This document shows positions 17,294-26,838 of a stretch of 64,000 nucleotides of DNA, piece after piece. Position 1 is the first letter of the stretch, and each line of letters begins with the position of its first letter. The stretch is taken from assembly GCA_018434945.1 (NCBI GenBank), contig JAHDOI010000038.1:1-64000 (forward strand), in the 5' to 3' direction. The stretch is from Selenomonadales bacterium (GTDB taxonomy: Bacteria > Bacillota > Negativicutes > Sporomusales > UBA7701). The notes under the pieces are model-generated. The model searched no databases. It had not been told where the DNA came from and saw only the letters and a list, made by a program, of their open reading frames with translations. A program made the translations under genes and the position numbers.

Positions 17294-18917
17294 CGAAAAT
17301 CCAGGACGTAACCTTCAACGACCTGCCGTGGAAAATCGAGTACAGCCCCGAGCGTTGCACGATGTGCGGCAGCTGTGTGGCCGCCTGCACCTTCAAAGCC
17401 ATCGAGCCCGGCGTCGAGCGCCGCTCGGTCACCATCTCCACCGCCCATGTACCCGAACCCACCCAGACTCACCGGGCCATCCCCGTCATCAGGCAGAAAA
17501 ACAGCGCAGCAAATTTCTGCCGGGGCTGCGGCATGTGCGAAAAAGTCTGTCCCAACCGGGCCATCCGCCCGGTGCGCAACGACGACTCGCGCCTCAACAT
17601 ACTCGCCCGCGGCGGCGGCAACCCCATAAAGCGCGGCGGCCGCAACAACCTCATCAAAGACAGGACCCTCGACAAGATCGTCGTCGGCCGCATCTCCCAG
17701 ATGACCGACCCTTCGCTCGATTCCGAGCGCCACACCTTCGATATCCTCGCTCCGTTCGGCCGCGTGCTGCTGCCAGGCGAACTGCCGTTCTCCATCGACG
17801 ACGGCGAGCTCAAACTCTCTGGCTGGACGCCGCCCGTACGCTGGATCTATCCCGTTATTTTCAGCGACATGTCGGTCGGCGCGCTCTCCACCCGGGCGTG
17901 GGAGGCCGTCTGCCTCGCCACCGCCTATCTGAACGAAAGGTATGACATGCCTGTGCGCATGTGCTCCGGCGAAGGCGGCATGCCCGTCCAGCTGATGAAA
18001 TCCGACTACCTCAAATACATGATCATCCAGATCGCCTCCGGCCACTTCGGCTGGAACCGCATCATCAAGGCCATGCCCCATATGAAAGTCGACCCGGCCG
18101 GCATCCTCATAAAAATCGGCCAGGGCGCAAAACCAGGCGACGGCGGCCTGCTGCCCGCCGCCAAAGTCGCCGAGCACATCCAGGCCATCCGCGGCGTCCC
18201 CAAGGCGGACCTCCTATCCCCCCCAACCATCAGGGCCTTTACTCCATCGAGGAATCGGTGCAGAAAATGCATATGTCCCTCAACGCCGCCTTCAAATTCC
18301 GCGTGCCGGTCGCCATCAAATGCGCCGCATCTGCCACCTCGGTATCCGTCTACAACAATCTTCTCCGCGACCCCTATAAGATCTGCGGCGGCTTCTTCCT
18401 CGACGGCATCCAGGGCGGCACCGGCGCAGCCAACGAAGTATCGCTCGACCACACCGGACACCCTGTCGTCTCAAAGATCCGCGAATGTTACCTGGCAGCC
18501 GTCAAGCAAGGCCGTCAGGGCCAGATACCTCTGTGGGCCGGCGGCGGCCTCGGCCTCACCGGCAACGCCGCGGCCGACGCTTTCAAGATGATCTGTCTCG
18601 GCGCCAACGGCGTCTTCCTCGGCAAACTGCTCATCCAGCTGTGCGGCTGCATCGGCAATGAGGAAGGCCGCTGCAACGCCTGCAACACCGGCCTCTGCCC
18701 GACAGGCATCTGCACCCAGGACCCGCGCCTCGTGAGGCGCCTCGACATCGACAAAGCGGCCCAGAACATCGTCGATTACATGCTGGCTCTCGACGCCGAA
18801 CTGCGGAAGCTGATGGCTCCCATCGGCAACAGCTCGCTGCCGGTCGGCCGCTCCGACGCCCTCGTCACCACCGACAAAGCCATCGCCGACAAACTTGCGA
18901 TACAATATTCCTGTTAG
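17281..18917 (+). pseudogene. Glutamate synthase ferredoxin/FMN subunit (GltB2-like), interrupted by a one-base frameshift
   Basis: The N-terminal part has two 4Fe-4S motifs (CTMCGSCVAAC, CRGCGMCEKVCP), then the FMN-binding synthase barrel with GEGGMP and IKIGQGAKPGDGG. Reading continues in frame to a run of seven C at 18218-18224; after it the conserved SPPNHQGLYSIEE segment and the rest (DGIQGGTGAANEVS, CGCIG...CNTGLCPTG cluster region, ending AIQYSC) are in the minus-one frame. Eight C would restore one 546-codon gene. The downstream part is well conserved, so a sequencing or assembly deletion is as likely as true inactivation. AGGAGGG for the next gene follows the stop closely, as expected in an operon. 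Confidence 0.85.
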
Positions 18918-18929
18918 GAGGGATGCGTA

Positions 18930-21254
18930 GTGTTTAAGATCAAAGCCTTCGACGGCAACACCAGGATGCCTACGCAGGACCTCCTGCAGGCAGTCAACGA
19001 CGCTCTCGCCCAGGGCGAGACGGAATTTCACATCGAAGCCGCCGGACAGCACGACATCGGCGGCCCGCTCTGGCATCCCGAGGGCAAGCCGCTCAAATTC
19101 TTCGTCACAAACCCCGGCCAGCGCGTCGGCTCGATGTGCATGGAAGGCACCGAGATAATCGTCGACGGCCCCGCCCCGGCCGACGTAGGCTGGCTGAACG
19201 CCGGCGGACGAATCATCGTCAGGGGCGACGGCGGGGATACCAGCGCCCATTGCGCCGCCTCCGGAACCGTCTACATCGGTGGCCGCGTCGGTACGCGTTC
19301 CGGCTCGATGATGAAGCACGACCCCCTGTACGCGCCGCCCGAATTCTGGGTACTCAAAAGCTGCGGTTCATTTTCGTTCGAATTCATGTCCGGCGGCATC
19401 GCCGTCGTCTGCGGACACGACAGCGAAGACCTCGAATCGGTCCTCGGCGACCGGGCCTGCGTCGGCATGGTCGGCGGCCGGCTCTACTTCCGCGGCCGGG
19501 CGGCAGGGCTGTCCGCCAAGGACGTCAAAGTCACGCCCCTCGACGAAGCCGATATCGCATATCTTTCCGGCAATATGGACGACTTCCTCGGCGGCATCGA
19601 CCGCCCGGAACTCAAGGACGCACTAACCGTCTGGAACGAATGGCACAAAGTCGTCCCCCTCACATACGACGAGCGGCCCAAGAAAGTAAACACCGACATC
19701 CGCGCCTTCCGCACCACCGAATGGGTTCCTGGCGGCATTTTCGGCGACGTCTCGAGTGACGACCTTGCCACTGTCGGCCTCGTCGCCACCGGCGTCAACC
19801 GCCAGCGTGTCCCCCAGTGGGAAAACGCCCGTTACGCGGCTCCGTGCGAATTCAATTGCACCGCCTCCATCCCCTCCCAGCAGCGCTTCAACCTTCTGCG
19901 GGAAGGCAAGATCGAAGAAGCCTACCGCCTCATCCTCGAATACACCCCCTTCCCGGCCTCCATCTGCGGCGCCGTCTGCCCCAACCTCTGCATGGACGAG
20001 TGCACCCGCCAGCAGATCGACCTCTCCGCCCAGATCGGCCTGCTCGGCCGTCACTCCGCCGACGCTCTGCTCGCGCCGCCGGCCGGCAAGACCGGTAAAA
20101 AAGTCGCCGTCATCGGCGGCGGCGCCGCCGGCCTCACCGCCGCCTGGCACCTCGCCCGCCAGGGCCACAGCGTGACCGTCTACGAAGAAAACGCCGCCAT
20201 GGGCGGCAAAATGGAGCAGGTCATCCCACGCGGCCGCCTGCCCCAGGAATCGCTACGGAAAGAGCTCAAGCGCATCGAAGACCTCGGCGTCAAGTTCGAA
20301 ACCGGCGTGCGCGTCGACAAAGACAAATTCGCCGCCATCCGCGGCAGCAGCGCCGCCGTCGTCGTCGCCACCGGCGCCCACGTTTCGCGGGTCATCCCCT
20401 GGCCGGGCCACGAACGCATCGTCAAAGGCCTCGACTTCCTCAAGGCGGTCAACCGCGGCGAAAAGCCGTCCGTCGGCAAACGGGTCATCGTCATTGGCTG
20501 CGGCAACTCCGGCATGGACGCCGCCGTCGGCGCCTACCAGATGGGGGCCGAGGAAGTCACCTGCATCGATATCCAGGCGCCGGCCGCCTTTCCCAAGGAG
20601 ATCGCCCATGTCGAAGAGCTTGGCGGCAAGCTCCTCTGGCCGGTCGAGACCAAAGAAATCACCGCCGAAGGCATAATCCTCAAAAACGGCGACCTCCTCC
20701 CCGGCGACACCGTCATCATCACTATCGGCGAAGCCCCCGACCTCGGCTTCCTGCCGGCGGAAATCGCTCTCGAACGCGGCTGCCTCAAACCGGCCCCCGA
20801 CTACTCCGTCGCCCCCGGCGTGTTCACCGCCGGCGACACCATCCGACCCGGCCGCCTGGTCGACGCCGTGGCCGCCGGCCGGCAGGCGGCGTTTGCCGCC
20901 GACGCCTACCTCACCGGAGGCGAGTACCAGCCCGAGAAGAAGCAGCGCATCCCCGACGGGCGGCTCAGCACCGCGTACTTCAAAAAATGCCACAGCTGCG
21001 ACATCCCCGCCCCCGGCGAAGACTACCTGCGCTGCATCAGCTGCGGCACCTGCCGCGACTGCCACATGTGCATGAAATCCTGTCCCGAAAACGCCATCAC
21101 CCGTGTCGCCAAGCCGGGAGGGGACTTCGAATACGTCAGCGACGCCGCCAAGTGCATCGGCTGCGGCATCTGCGCCGGCGTCTGCCCCTGCGGCATATGG
21201 ACGATGTACGACAACGCCGAACCCATCAATATGTACAAAACCTATAAAGCGTAA
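18930..21254 (+). CDS. Fused GltB3-like GXGXG domain and GltD-like NAD(P)H oxidoreductase
   Basis: This 774-residue fusion would complete the split glutamate synthase. Residues about 1-240 form the GltB C-terminal GXGXG beta-helix (AGGRIIVRGDGGDTSAH, GGRVGTRSGSM). Residues about 300-670 are a GltD/DPYD-type flavoprotein: Cys-rich N-terminus (CEFNCTASIPSQ, CGAVCPNLCMDEC), FAD motif VIGGGAAGLTAAWHLA and NAD(P) motif VIGCGNSGMDAA. The C-terminus carries ferredoxin-like motifs (CISCGTCRDCHMCMKSCP, CIGCGICAGVCP). The GTG start has GGAGGG upstream. It can pass electrons from NAD(P)H or ferredoxin to the FMN subunit. The GltB3-GltD fusion makes this variant compact. Confidence 0.85.
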   Translation: MFKIKAFDGNTRMPTQDLLQAVNDALAQGETEFHIEAAGQHDIGGPLWHPEGKPLKFFVTNPGQRVGSMCMEGTEIIVDGPAPADVGWLNAGGRIIVRGDGGDTSAHCAASGTVYIGGRVGTRSGSMMKHDPLYAPPEFWVLKSCGSFSFEFMSGGIAVVCGHDSEDLESVLGDRACVGMVGGRLYFRGRAAGLSAKDVKVTPLDEADIAYLSGNMDDFLGGIDRPELKDALTVWNEWHKVVPLTYDERPKKVNTDIRAFRTTEWVPGGIFGDVSSDDLATVGLVATGVNRQRVPQWENARYAAPCEFNCTASIPSQQRFNLLREGKIEEAYRLILEYTPFPASICGAVCPNLCMDECTRQQIDLSAQIGLLGRHSADALLAPPAGKTGKKVAVIGGGAAGLTAAWHLARQGHSVTVYEENAAMGGKMEQVIPRGRLPQESLRKELKRIEDLGVKFETGVRVDKDKFAAIRGSSAAVVVATGAHVSRVIPWPGHERIVKGLDFLKAVNRGEKPSVGKRVIVIGCGNSGMDAAVGAYQMGAEEVTCIDIQAPAAFPKEIAHVEELGGKLLWPVETKEITAEGIILKNGDLLPGDTVIITIGEAPDLGFLPAEIALERGCLKPAPDYSVAPGVFTAGDTIRPGRLVDAVAAGRQAAFAADAYLTGGEYQPEKKQRIPDGRLSTAYFKKCHSCDIPAPGEDYLRCISCGTCRDCHMCMKSCPENAITRVAKPGGDFEYVSDAAKCIGCGICAGVCPCGIWTMYDNAEPINMYKTYKA

Positions 21255-21540
21255 GGCAAGGTTGCCTGTAGCCGTCTGGCGCCCTGAAGCGTGGCCTGTG
21301 TACCTCCGGATACACGGCGCCCCGCCGGAGGTGCCGGAAAGGCGCAGGCAAATCTATTTTCGGCAAGGGCTTCCGTCTTTGCTTGACAAAGAAGCCATGG
21401 CGCGAAATTTTGTGGAAATAAGTGGGACATACGGCAGGAATCCTTTCCGATGTGCCGAAAACTAACTACACTCAAGCAGATTGTCGGGAACAATTGTTTC
21501 TGTGCAAAGGACACGGAGCAACGCAATAGCGACAAATTGT
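21255..21540 (+). other. Intergenic stretch with potential alternative hairpins, no gene recognised
   Basis: No convincing coding region is seen. The first 100 bases can fold in two exclusive ways: GTGTA...TACAC around CCTCCGG, or CCTCCGG with CCGGAGG further on. A second hairpin pairs GGCT.TCTTTG with CAAAGAAGCC near 21370-21395. No T run follows either. It could be a structured 3' UTR or an unknown RNA. Confidence 0.35.
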
Positions 21541-21542
21541 TG

Positions 21543-21572
21543 TTGACAGGCTGGAAACAGTACACCTATAAT
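21543..21572 (+). promoter_or_regulatory. Sigma-70-type promoter upstream of livJ
   Basis: TTGACA (21543-21548) and TATAAT (21567-21572) are separated by 18 bases. Transcription would start near 21579, giving a leader of about 270 nt before livJ. Confidence 0.8.
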
Positions 21573-21619
21573 AAAACACAAAGCACAATAATCCCCGCCC
21601 AGTGTACCATCAAAAGCGG

Positions 21620-21725
21620 CAGCGCTGCCGCAGCCACCGGAGGCCAGACCCGATTCGGCTACACACAGGCGGAAAAAGGCTTGTGAGAAGTCCTCCCCGG
21701 AGGGCTTCTTTCTGGGCTTTTTCAT
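21620..21725 (+). promoter_or_regulatory. livJ leader with terminator-like attenuator
   Basis: The leader contains a 16-bp perfect palindrome GCGGCAGCGCTGCCGC and then a stem GAAGTCCTCC (21687-21696) with GGAGGGCTTC (21699-21708), followed by TTTCTGGGCTTTTT. This is arranged like a transcription attenuator between the promoter and livJ. I did not recognise a T-box or another known riboswitch. Confidence 0.5.
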
Positions 21726-21852
21726 ACTACAGACATTCAGACTCGACGGAGGGGGGAAGGGGAAAACTTACAGTCACGAGGGTAGGGGGAACTAAAGTTT
21801 AATTGTTGGTAAAATTATTAGACAGTCGTTTATTTACAAAGGAGGAATTCAG

Positions 21853-23022
21853 GTGTCCAAAAAGTGGCTTACGCTTGTCGCCCTGGCTTTAGTAGTCACC
21901 ATGGTTGCCGTACTCGCCGGCTGCGGCGGCGGCAGCGCTCCCGCGAAACCTGCTACCATTAAAATCGGCGCCAACTTCGAAATGACCGGCGGCCAGGCGA
22001 CCTTCGGGCAATCGTCTGTCAACGCCGTCAAACTGCTCTTCAAACAAATCAACGCTGCCGGCGGCATCAACGGCAAACAGCTCGAGCTTGTCGTCGCCGA
22101 CAACAAATCGGAGCCGGCCGAAGCCGCCAACGCGATGACCAAGCTTCTCACCCAGGATAAAGTCGTCGCCGTCGTCGGCCCTGTCACCAGCTCCGACGTC
22201 CTGGCTGCCAGCCCGATCGCCATGGATAAAAAGGTTGCCGTTGTATCCAACAGCGCTACCAACCCGAAAGTAACCGTCGAAAACGGCAAAGTGAAGGAGT
22301 TCGTCTTCCGCGCCTGCTTCCTCGACCCCTTCCAGGGCACGGTTGCCGCCAACTTCGCCACCAAGTCCCTCAAGGCTAAGACCGCTGCCGTTTATGTCGA
22401 CATGAGTTCCGACTACGCCAAGGGCCTGGCCCAGTTCTTTGAAGAAGCCTTCACCAAGGCTGGCGGCAAGATCGTCGCCAAAGAAGCCTACCAGCAGAAA
22501 GACACCGACTTCCGCGCCGCCCTCACAAAGATCAAGGCCGCCAACCCCGATGTAATCTTTAACCCCGGCTACTATCAGGAAGTCGGCATGTTTGTCAAGC
22601 AGGCCCGTGAGCTCGGCATTACCGTGCCGCTGCTCGGCGGCGACGGCTGGGATTCCCCCAAAGTCGTAGAGATTGCCGGCGCCCAGGCGCTTGAAAACAC
22701 CTTCTTTGTAAACCACTACGCCGCTGACTCCAAAGATCCCGACACCATCAAATTCGTCGAAACCTACAAGAAAGAATACGGCCAAACCCCGGACGCGCTG
22801 GCCGCTCTTGCCTGGGACGCCGCGCTGATGGTCGTCGAAGCGATTAAAAAAGCCGGTCCCGATGACCCCGTCAAGATCAAGGACGCTATCGCCCAGACCA
22901 AGAACCTCAAGGGCGTAACCGGCGTTATCACTCTGAACGCCAACCACGACCCTGTTAAGAGCGCCGTCATCATCGCCATGAAGAACGGCAAAATGGTATT
23001 CCAAGAAACCGTCAATCCCTAA
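21853..23022 (+). CDS. livJ: Branched-chain amino acid ABC transporter substrate-binding lipoprotein
   Basis: This is a 389-residue periplasmic-type binding protein of the Leu/Ile/Val (type I fold) family. It has a lipoprotein signal peptide with lipobox VLAGC (Cys24), then IKIGANFEMTGGQATFGQS and the paired Rossmann lobes (VVGPVTSSDVLAASPIA, YVDMSSDYAKGLAQFF). The GTG start has AAAGGAGG seven bases upstream. It is followed by a terminator and a separate promoter for livHMGF, so the binding protein can be made in excess. Ligand specificity (Leu/Ile/Val or another amino acid) is not decided by sequence. Confidence 0.92.
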   Translation: MSKKWLTLVALALVVTMVAVLAGCGGGSAPAKPATIKIGANFEMTGGQATFGQSSVNAVKLLFKQINAAGGINGKQLELVVADNKSEPAEAANAMTKLLTQDKVVAVVGPVTSSDVLAASPIAMDKKVAVVSNSATNPKVTVENGKVKEFVFRACFLDPFQGTVAANFATKSLKAKTAAVYVDMSSDYAKGLAQFFEEAFTKAGGKIVAKEAYQQKDTDFRAALTKIKAANPDVIFNPGYYQEVGMFVKQARELGITVPLLGGDGWDSPKVVEIAGAQALENTFFVNHYAADSKDPDTIKFVETYKKEYGQTPDALAALAWDAALMVVEAIKKAGPDDPVKIKDAIAQTKNLKGVTGVITLNANHDPVKSAVIIAMKNGKMVFQETVNP

Positions 23023-23044
23023 TCAGTACATCGTCGTAGTGCGA

Positions 23045-23076
23045 GGGGATAAGGACTCGTCCTTATCCCCTTTCTC
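23045..23076 (+). terminator. Terminator after livJ
   Basis: A perfect 12-bp stem GGGGATAAGGAC / GTCCTTATCCCC with a TC loop is followed by TTTCTC. Confidence 0.85.
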
Positions 23077-23151
23077 ACGCTCAGGCCGTACAAGCGAAAA
23101 CCCCAGTGCGCCGCCAGGAGACAGGGATTAAAAAGTCCGCCCCCGGAAGTA

Positions 23152-23180
23152 TTGACAGGCCAGGTGCGTCTCCCTATAAT
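23152..23180 (+). promoter_or_regulatory. Sigma-70-type promoter of livHMGF
   Basis: TTGACA (23152-23157) and TATAAT (23175-23180) with a 17-base spacer lie between the livJ terminator and livH. Confidence 0.85.
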
Positions 23181-23186
23181 ATACAC

Positions 23187-23480
23187 TGTGAGTAACACAT
23201 TTCGGTTCTGAGGCGGACAAAAGTGCGCCGCTGGAGGACTGAAGAGGGTGTATATGGGGCGGATGCCGGCCTGCCGCGGGCTGGTGGCTGCCCCCGTCGC
23301 ATCTAATAAGGATATGCGGACCGGCATTGCTGCCGCAGGGATCCGCAGACGGCGTAATGACCTGGAAATCAACGGTTAATCCCCTTGGCACAGGCGGGGG
23401 AAGCCTTTGATCATAAAAGTGTCCGTATCCGGACAGACAATACCGGCATTCGGGTGTCCTGCGCCTACAATAACCATGAT
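23187..23480 (+). other. Long structured leader of livH, identity unknown
   Basis: About 300 nt separate the promoter from livH. The stretch is rich in complementary blocks, such as GGATGCCGGCC near 23262 with the later GACCGGCAT near 23318, and GGCCTGCCGCGGG with CTGCCGCAGG. It also contains a 43-codon open frame from an ATG at 23254 to a TAA at 23383 with AGAGGG upstream. No known riboswitch class was recognised, and no T-rich terminator was found before the livH ribosome binding site. Confidence 0.4.
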
Positions 23481-23493
23481 AAGGAGGGAACGC

Positions 23494-24384
23494 ATGGATT
23501 CATTCCTTCAGCAGTTCTACCAGCAGTTGGTGAACGGTATTTCCCTTGGCAGCATTTATGCGCTGATCGCTCTAGGTTACACCATGGTTTACGGCATCAT
23601 ACGCCTAATAAACTTCGCCCACGGCGATATCTACATGCTTGGTGCCTATGTGGCGTTTTTCGCCACAACCGTCTTCAAACTGCCGTTCTTCCCTGCCCTC
23701 ATCGCCGCCATGGTGGTTTCCGCTCTTGTGGGTGTAACCATCGAACGTTTTGCTTATCGCCCGCTCAGGAATGCGCCCAAGATAGCAGTTCTTATCACCG
23801 CCATCGGCGTTTCCCTCTTCCTGGAGTACGGCGGCATGCTCGCCGTCTCGCCCCAGCCCCGCACATTCCCCGCCCTTCTTCCCACCGGGATTTTCCATAT
23901 CGGCGGCGTGGTCATCAACAGCTACCAGATCATTATCCTCGCCGTTTCCCTGATCCTCATGGCCATCCTCACCTACATCGTCCACCGCACCAAGATCGGC
24001 AAAGCGATGCGGGCCGTTTCCTTCGACAACGATGCCGCCCGGCTCATGGGCATCGACGTCGACCGCGTCATCTCCTTCACCTTCGCCATCGGGTCCGCCC
24101 TCGCGGCCGCTGCCGGCGTGCTTGTCGGCATCTACTACAACTCCATCGACCCCCTCATGGGCATCATGCCGGGCCTCAAAGCCTTTGTCGCCGCGGTTCT
24201 CGGCGGTATCGGCATTCTACCGGGCGCCATGCTGGGCGGAGTCATCATGGGCGTCGTCGAAGCCATGGTCAGCGGGTTTATCTCCTCCACCTTCCGCGAC
24301 GCTGCGGCTTTCGGCATCCTGATCCTCATCCTTCTCTTCAGACCCTCAGGCCTTCTCGGCAAGAACGTCCGGGAGAAAGTGTAG
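23494..24384 (+). CDS. livH: Branched-chain amino acid ABC transporter permease LivH
   Basis: The 296-residue integral membrane permease begins MDSFLQQFYQQLVNGISLGSIYALIALGYTMVYGIIRLINFAHGD, the typical LivH signature, and has about eight hydrophobic helices. The coupling-loop region KAFVAAVLGGIG is present near residue 225. The ATG at 23494 follows AAGGAGG. livM starts within ten bases of the stop. Confidence 0.95.
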   Translation: MDSFLQQFYQQLVNGISLGSIYALIALGYTMVYGIIRLINFAHGDIYMLGAYVAFFATTVFKLPFFPALIAAMVVSALVGVTIERFAYRPLRNAPKIAVLITAIGVSLFLEYGGMLAVSPQPRTFPALLPTGIFHIGGVVINSYQIIILAVSLILMAILTYIVHRTKIGKAMRAVSFDNDAARLMGIDVDRVISFTFAIGSALAAAAGVLVGIYYNSIDPLMGIMPGLKAFVAAVLGGIGILPGAMLGGVIMGVVEAMVSGFISSTFRDAAAFGILILILLFRPSGLLGKNVREKV

Positions 24385-24393
24385 GTGACCGGC

Positions 24394-25356
24394 ATGAGAC
24401 AAAAAACGAAAAACGACCTCCTGATGCTGGCCGCCGGCATCGTCATATATGCAGTAGTTCAGACCCTCATATCGGTCGGCTTCATCCAGGACTACTGGGA
24501 ACGCAACATCGTCTATGTTTGTATTAATATAATCCTGGCCACCAGCCTCAACCTCATCAACGGCATCACCGGCCAGTTCTCCATCGGCCATGCCGGTTTC
24601 ATGGCTGTCGGTGCTTACGTCGGCGCCATCATGACCGTCAAATTCGGCCTCCCCCTGGCGGGCGGCATCGTGGCCGGCGCGCTCGGAGCCGCCGTCCTCG
24701 GCTTCATCATCGGCCTGCCCACCCTCCGGCTCACCGGCGACTATCTGGCCATAGCCACCCTCGGCCTCGGGGAAATCATCCGCATCACCATCCTTAACAT
24801 CCCCTACGTCGGCGGTGCCTCTGGTTTCATGGGCATCCCCAAGCTGACCAACTTCACCTGGGCGTTCTTCATGATGCTTTTCGTTCTCTTCTTCATCAAG
24901 AACTTCGTCAACTCCACCCACGGCCGGGCCTGCGTCTCCATCCGCGAGAACGAGATTGCCGCCGAAGCCATGGGGATAGACACAACGAAATACAAAGTCA
25001 TGGCGTTCACCCTCGGCGCGGCCTTCGCCGGCGTCGCCGGGGCCCTCTTCTCCCACTACACCTACATCGCCCACCCCGCCTCCTTCACCTTCATGCGCTC
25101 CTTCGACATCCTCACGATGGTCGTACTCGGCGGCCTCGGCAGCATGAGCGGCTCGATCGTCGGCGCCATATTCTTCACATGGGTGTCCGCCTTCTTCGCC
25201 GAATGGCCGGAATGGCGGATGGTCATCTACTCGCTCCTGCTCATCATCCTCATGCTGTTCAGGCCGCAGGGCCTGTTCGGCAACAAGGAACTGAGTCTGA
25301 AAATGTTCGGACGTTTAACGGGAGGTGAACGGCGTGGCACTGCTCAAGGTAACTAA
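24394..25356 (+). CDS. livM: Branched-chain amino acid ABC transporter permease LivM
   Basis: The 320-residue permease shows NLINGITGQFSIGHAGFMAVGAY and VLGGLGSMSGSIVGA, typical of LivM, with about nine to ten membrane helices. ATG 24394 is preceded by TAGGTGA; a GTG at 24385 in the same frame is an alternative start. It overlaps livG by 23 bases. Confidence 0.93.
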   Translation: MRQKTKNDLLMLAAGIVIYAVVQTLISVGFIQDYWERNIVYVCINIILATSLNLINGITGQFSIGHAGFMAVGAYVGAIMTVKFGLPLAGGIVAGALGAAVLGFIIGLPTLRLTGDYLAIATLGLGEIIRITILNIPYVGGASGFMGIPKLTNFTWAFFMMLFVLFFIKNFVNSTHGRACVSIRENEIAAEAMGIDTTKYKVMAFTLGAAFAGVAGALFSHYTYIAHPASFTFMRSFDILTMVVLGGLGSMSGSIVGAIFFTWVSAFFAEWPEWRMVIYSLLLIILMLFRPQGLFGNKELSLKMFGRLTGGERRGTAQGN

Positions 25357-26101
25357 CCTGTCCAAATCCTTCGGCGGGCTGCGTGCCGTCTCGTCCTTCA
25401 ACATTGACATCGACCAGGGTGAACTTGTCGGCCTCATCGGGCCCAACGGCGCCGGAAAGACCACCGCCTTCAACCTCCTCACCGGCGTCTACGACCCCAC
25501 CGAGGGCGAGATCATGTTCGACGGCAAAAGCGTCGTCGGCCTTAAGCCTTACCAGATCACCCAGCGGGGCGTCGCCCGCACATTCCAGAACATCCGCCTG
25601 TTCAGCGAACTGTCCGTTCTCGACAACGTCAAGATAGCCTATCACTTCCACGTCAAATACGGCCTTCTCGAAACGGTTTTCCGTCTCGGCCGCTATTTCG
25701 GCGAGGAAGAAGACCTCGACAAAAAAGCCCTCCGCTTCCTGGAAATCTTCCAGCTTGCCCATCGCAAGGACGAGATCGCCAAGAACCTCCCCTACGGCGA
25801 ACAGCGCAGGCTCGAAATCGCCCGCGCCCTCGCCGCCCAGCCCAAACTGCTCCTGCTCGACGAACCGGCTGCCGGGATGAATCCCCAGGAAACCCAGCAG
25901 CTCATGGACATGATCCGCTGGATCCGCAAAGAGTTCGGCCTCACCATCCTCCTCATCGAACATGACATGAGCCTGGTAATGGGTGTCTGCGAACGCATCT
26001 ACGTTCTCGACTACGGCAGCATTATCGCTCAGGGCACGCCGACCGAAATCAAAAACAACCCGCGGGTTATCGAAGCCTACCTCGGCGAGGAGGTGCACTG
26101 A
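25334..26101 (+). CDS. livG: Branched-chain amino acid ABC transporter ATP-binding protein LivG
   Basis: A 255-residue ABC ATPase has Walker A GPNGAGKTT, a Q-loop in ARTFQNIRLF, an LPYGEQRRLEIARAL signature and Walker B LLLLDEPAAGMN. The C-terminal extension GTPTEIKNNPRVIEAYLGEE is typical of LivG. GTG 25334 has GGGAGGTG upstream and lies inside the livM end. Its stop overlaps the livF start. Confidence 0.95.
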   Translation: MALLKVTNLSKSFGGLRAVSSFNIDIDQGELVGLIGPNGAGKTTAFNLLTGVYDPTEGEIMFDGKSVVGLKPYQITQRGVARTFQNIRLFSELSVLDNVKIAYHFHVKYGLLETVFRLGRYFGEEEDLDKKALRFLEIFQLAHRKDEIAKNLPYGEQRRLEIARALAAQPKLLLLDEPAAGMNPQETQQLMDMIRWIRKEFGLTILLIEHDMSLVMGVCERIYVLDYGSIIAQGTPTEIKNNPRVIEAYLGEEVH

Positions 26102-26805
26102 TGCTAAAGATCGAAGACATCAATGTATACTACGGCGCCATCCACGCCCTCAAAGGCATCAGCCTGGAAGTGCCCGAAGGCGAGATCGTCACCCTCATCG
26201 GCGCCAACGGCGCGGGCAAAAGCACCACCCTCCGCACCATCTCGGGTCTCCTTAAGCCCAGGACCGGCACGATAACCTTCGAAGGCAAGAACATTGCCGG
26301 GTCGCCTGCCCAGGACATCGTCAAGCAGGGGGTCTCCCAGGTGCCGGAAGGGCGGCGCATTTTCGCCAACATGTCCGTTCTCGAGAACCTCGAGCTCGGC
26401 GCCTATATCCGTTCCGACTCCAAGGGCATCGCCCAAGACCTCGAAAACGTCTTTCAGCGCTTCCCGCGCCTCCGCGAGCGCAAAAGCCAGGTAGCCGGCA
26501 CACTTTCCGGCGGCGAGCAGCAGATGCTGGCAATGGGCCGCGCCCTCATGAGCCGCCCCCGTCTCCTGCTGCTGGACGAACCCTCCATGGGTCTCGCCCC
26601 ATTGCTGGTTAAAGAGATATTTGCTATCATTAAGGAAATAAACGCCAGCGGAACCACCATCCTCCTGGTCGAACAGAACGCCAACATGGCGCTGTCTATA
26701 GCCCAGAAGGCATATGTGCTTGAGACCGGGCGCATCACCCTCTCCGGCACAGCCAAGGAACTGTCCGAGAGCGAAGCGGTCCGCAAGGCGTACCTTGGCG
26801 GCTAA
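26101..26805 (+). CDS. livF: Branched-chain amino acid ABC transporter ATP-binding protein LivF
   Basis: A 234-residue ABC ATPase has Walker A GANGAGKST, signature TLSGGEQQMLAMGRALM and Walker B LLLLDEPSMGL, ending KAYLGG as usual for LivF. Its ATG shares a base with the livG stop codon, indicating translational coupling. With LivG it forms the motor of the transporter. Confidence 0.95.
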   Translation: MLKIEDINVYYGAIHALKGISLEVPEGEIVTLIGANGAGKSTTLRTISGLLKPRTGTITFEGKNIAGSPAQDIVKQGVSQVPEGRRIFANMSVLENLELGAYIRSDSKGIAQDLENVFQRFPRLRERKSQVAGTLSGGEQQMLAMGRALMSRPRLLLLDEPSMGLAPLLVKEIFAIIKEINASGTTILLVEQNANMALSIAQKAYVLETGRITLSGTAKELSESEAVRKAYLGG

Positions 26806-26838
26806 CGCGACCCCAATAAAGAGCGAGGAGAGATGGCC

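Noticed and set aside
21573-21852. T-box leader for livJ
   Set aside because: The conserved T-box sequence and antiterminator bulge are absent, so only an unspecified attenuator is reported.
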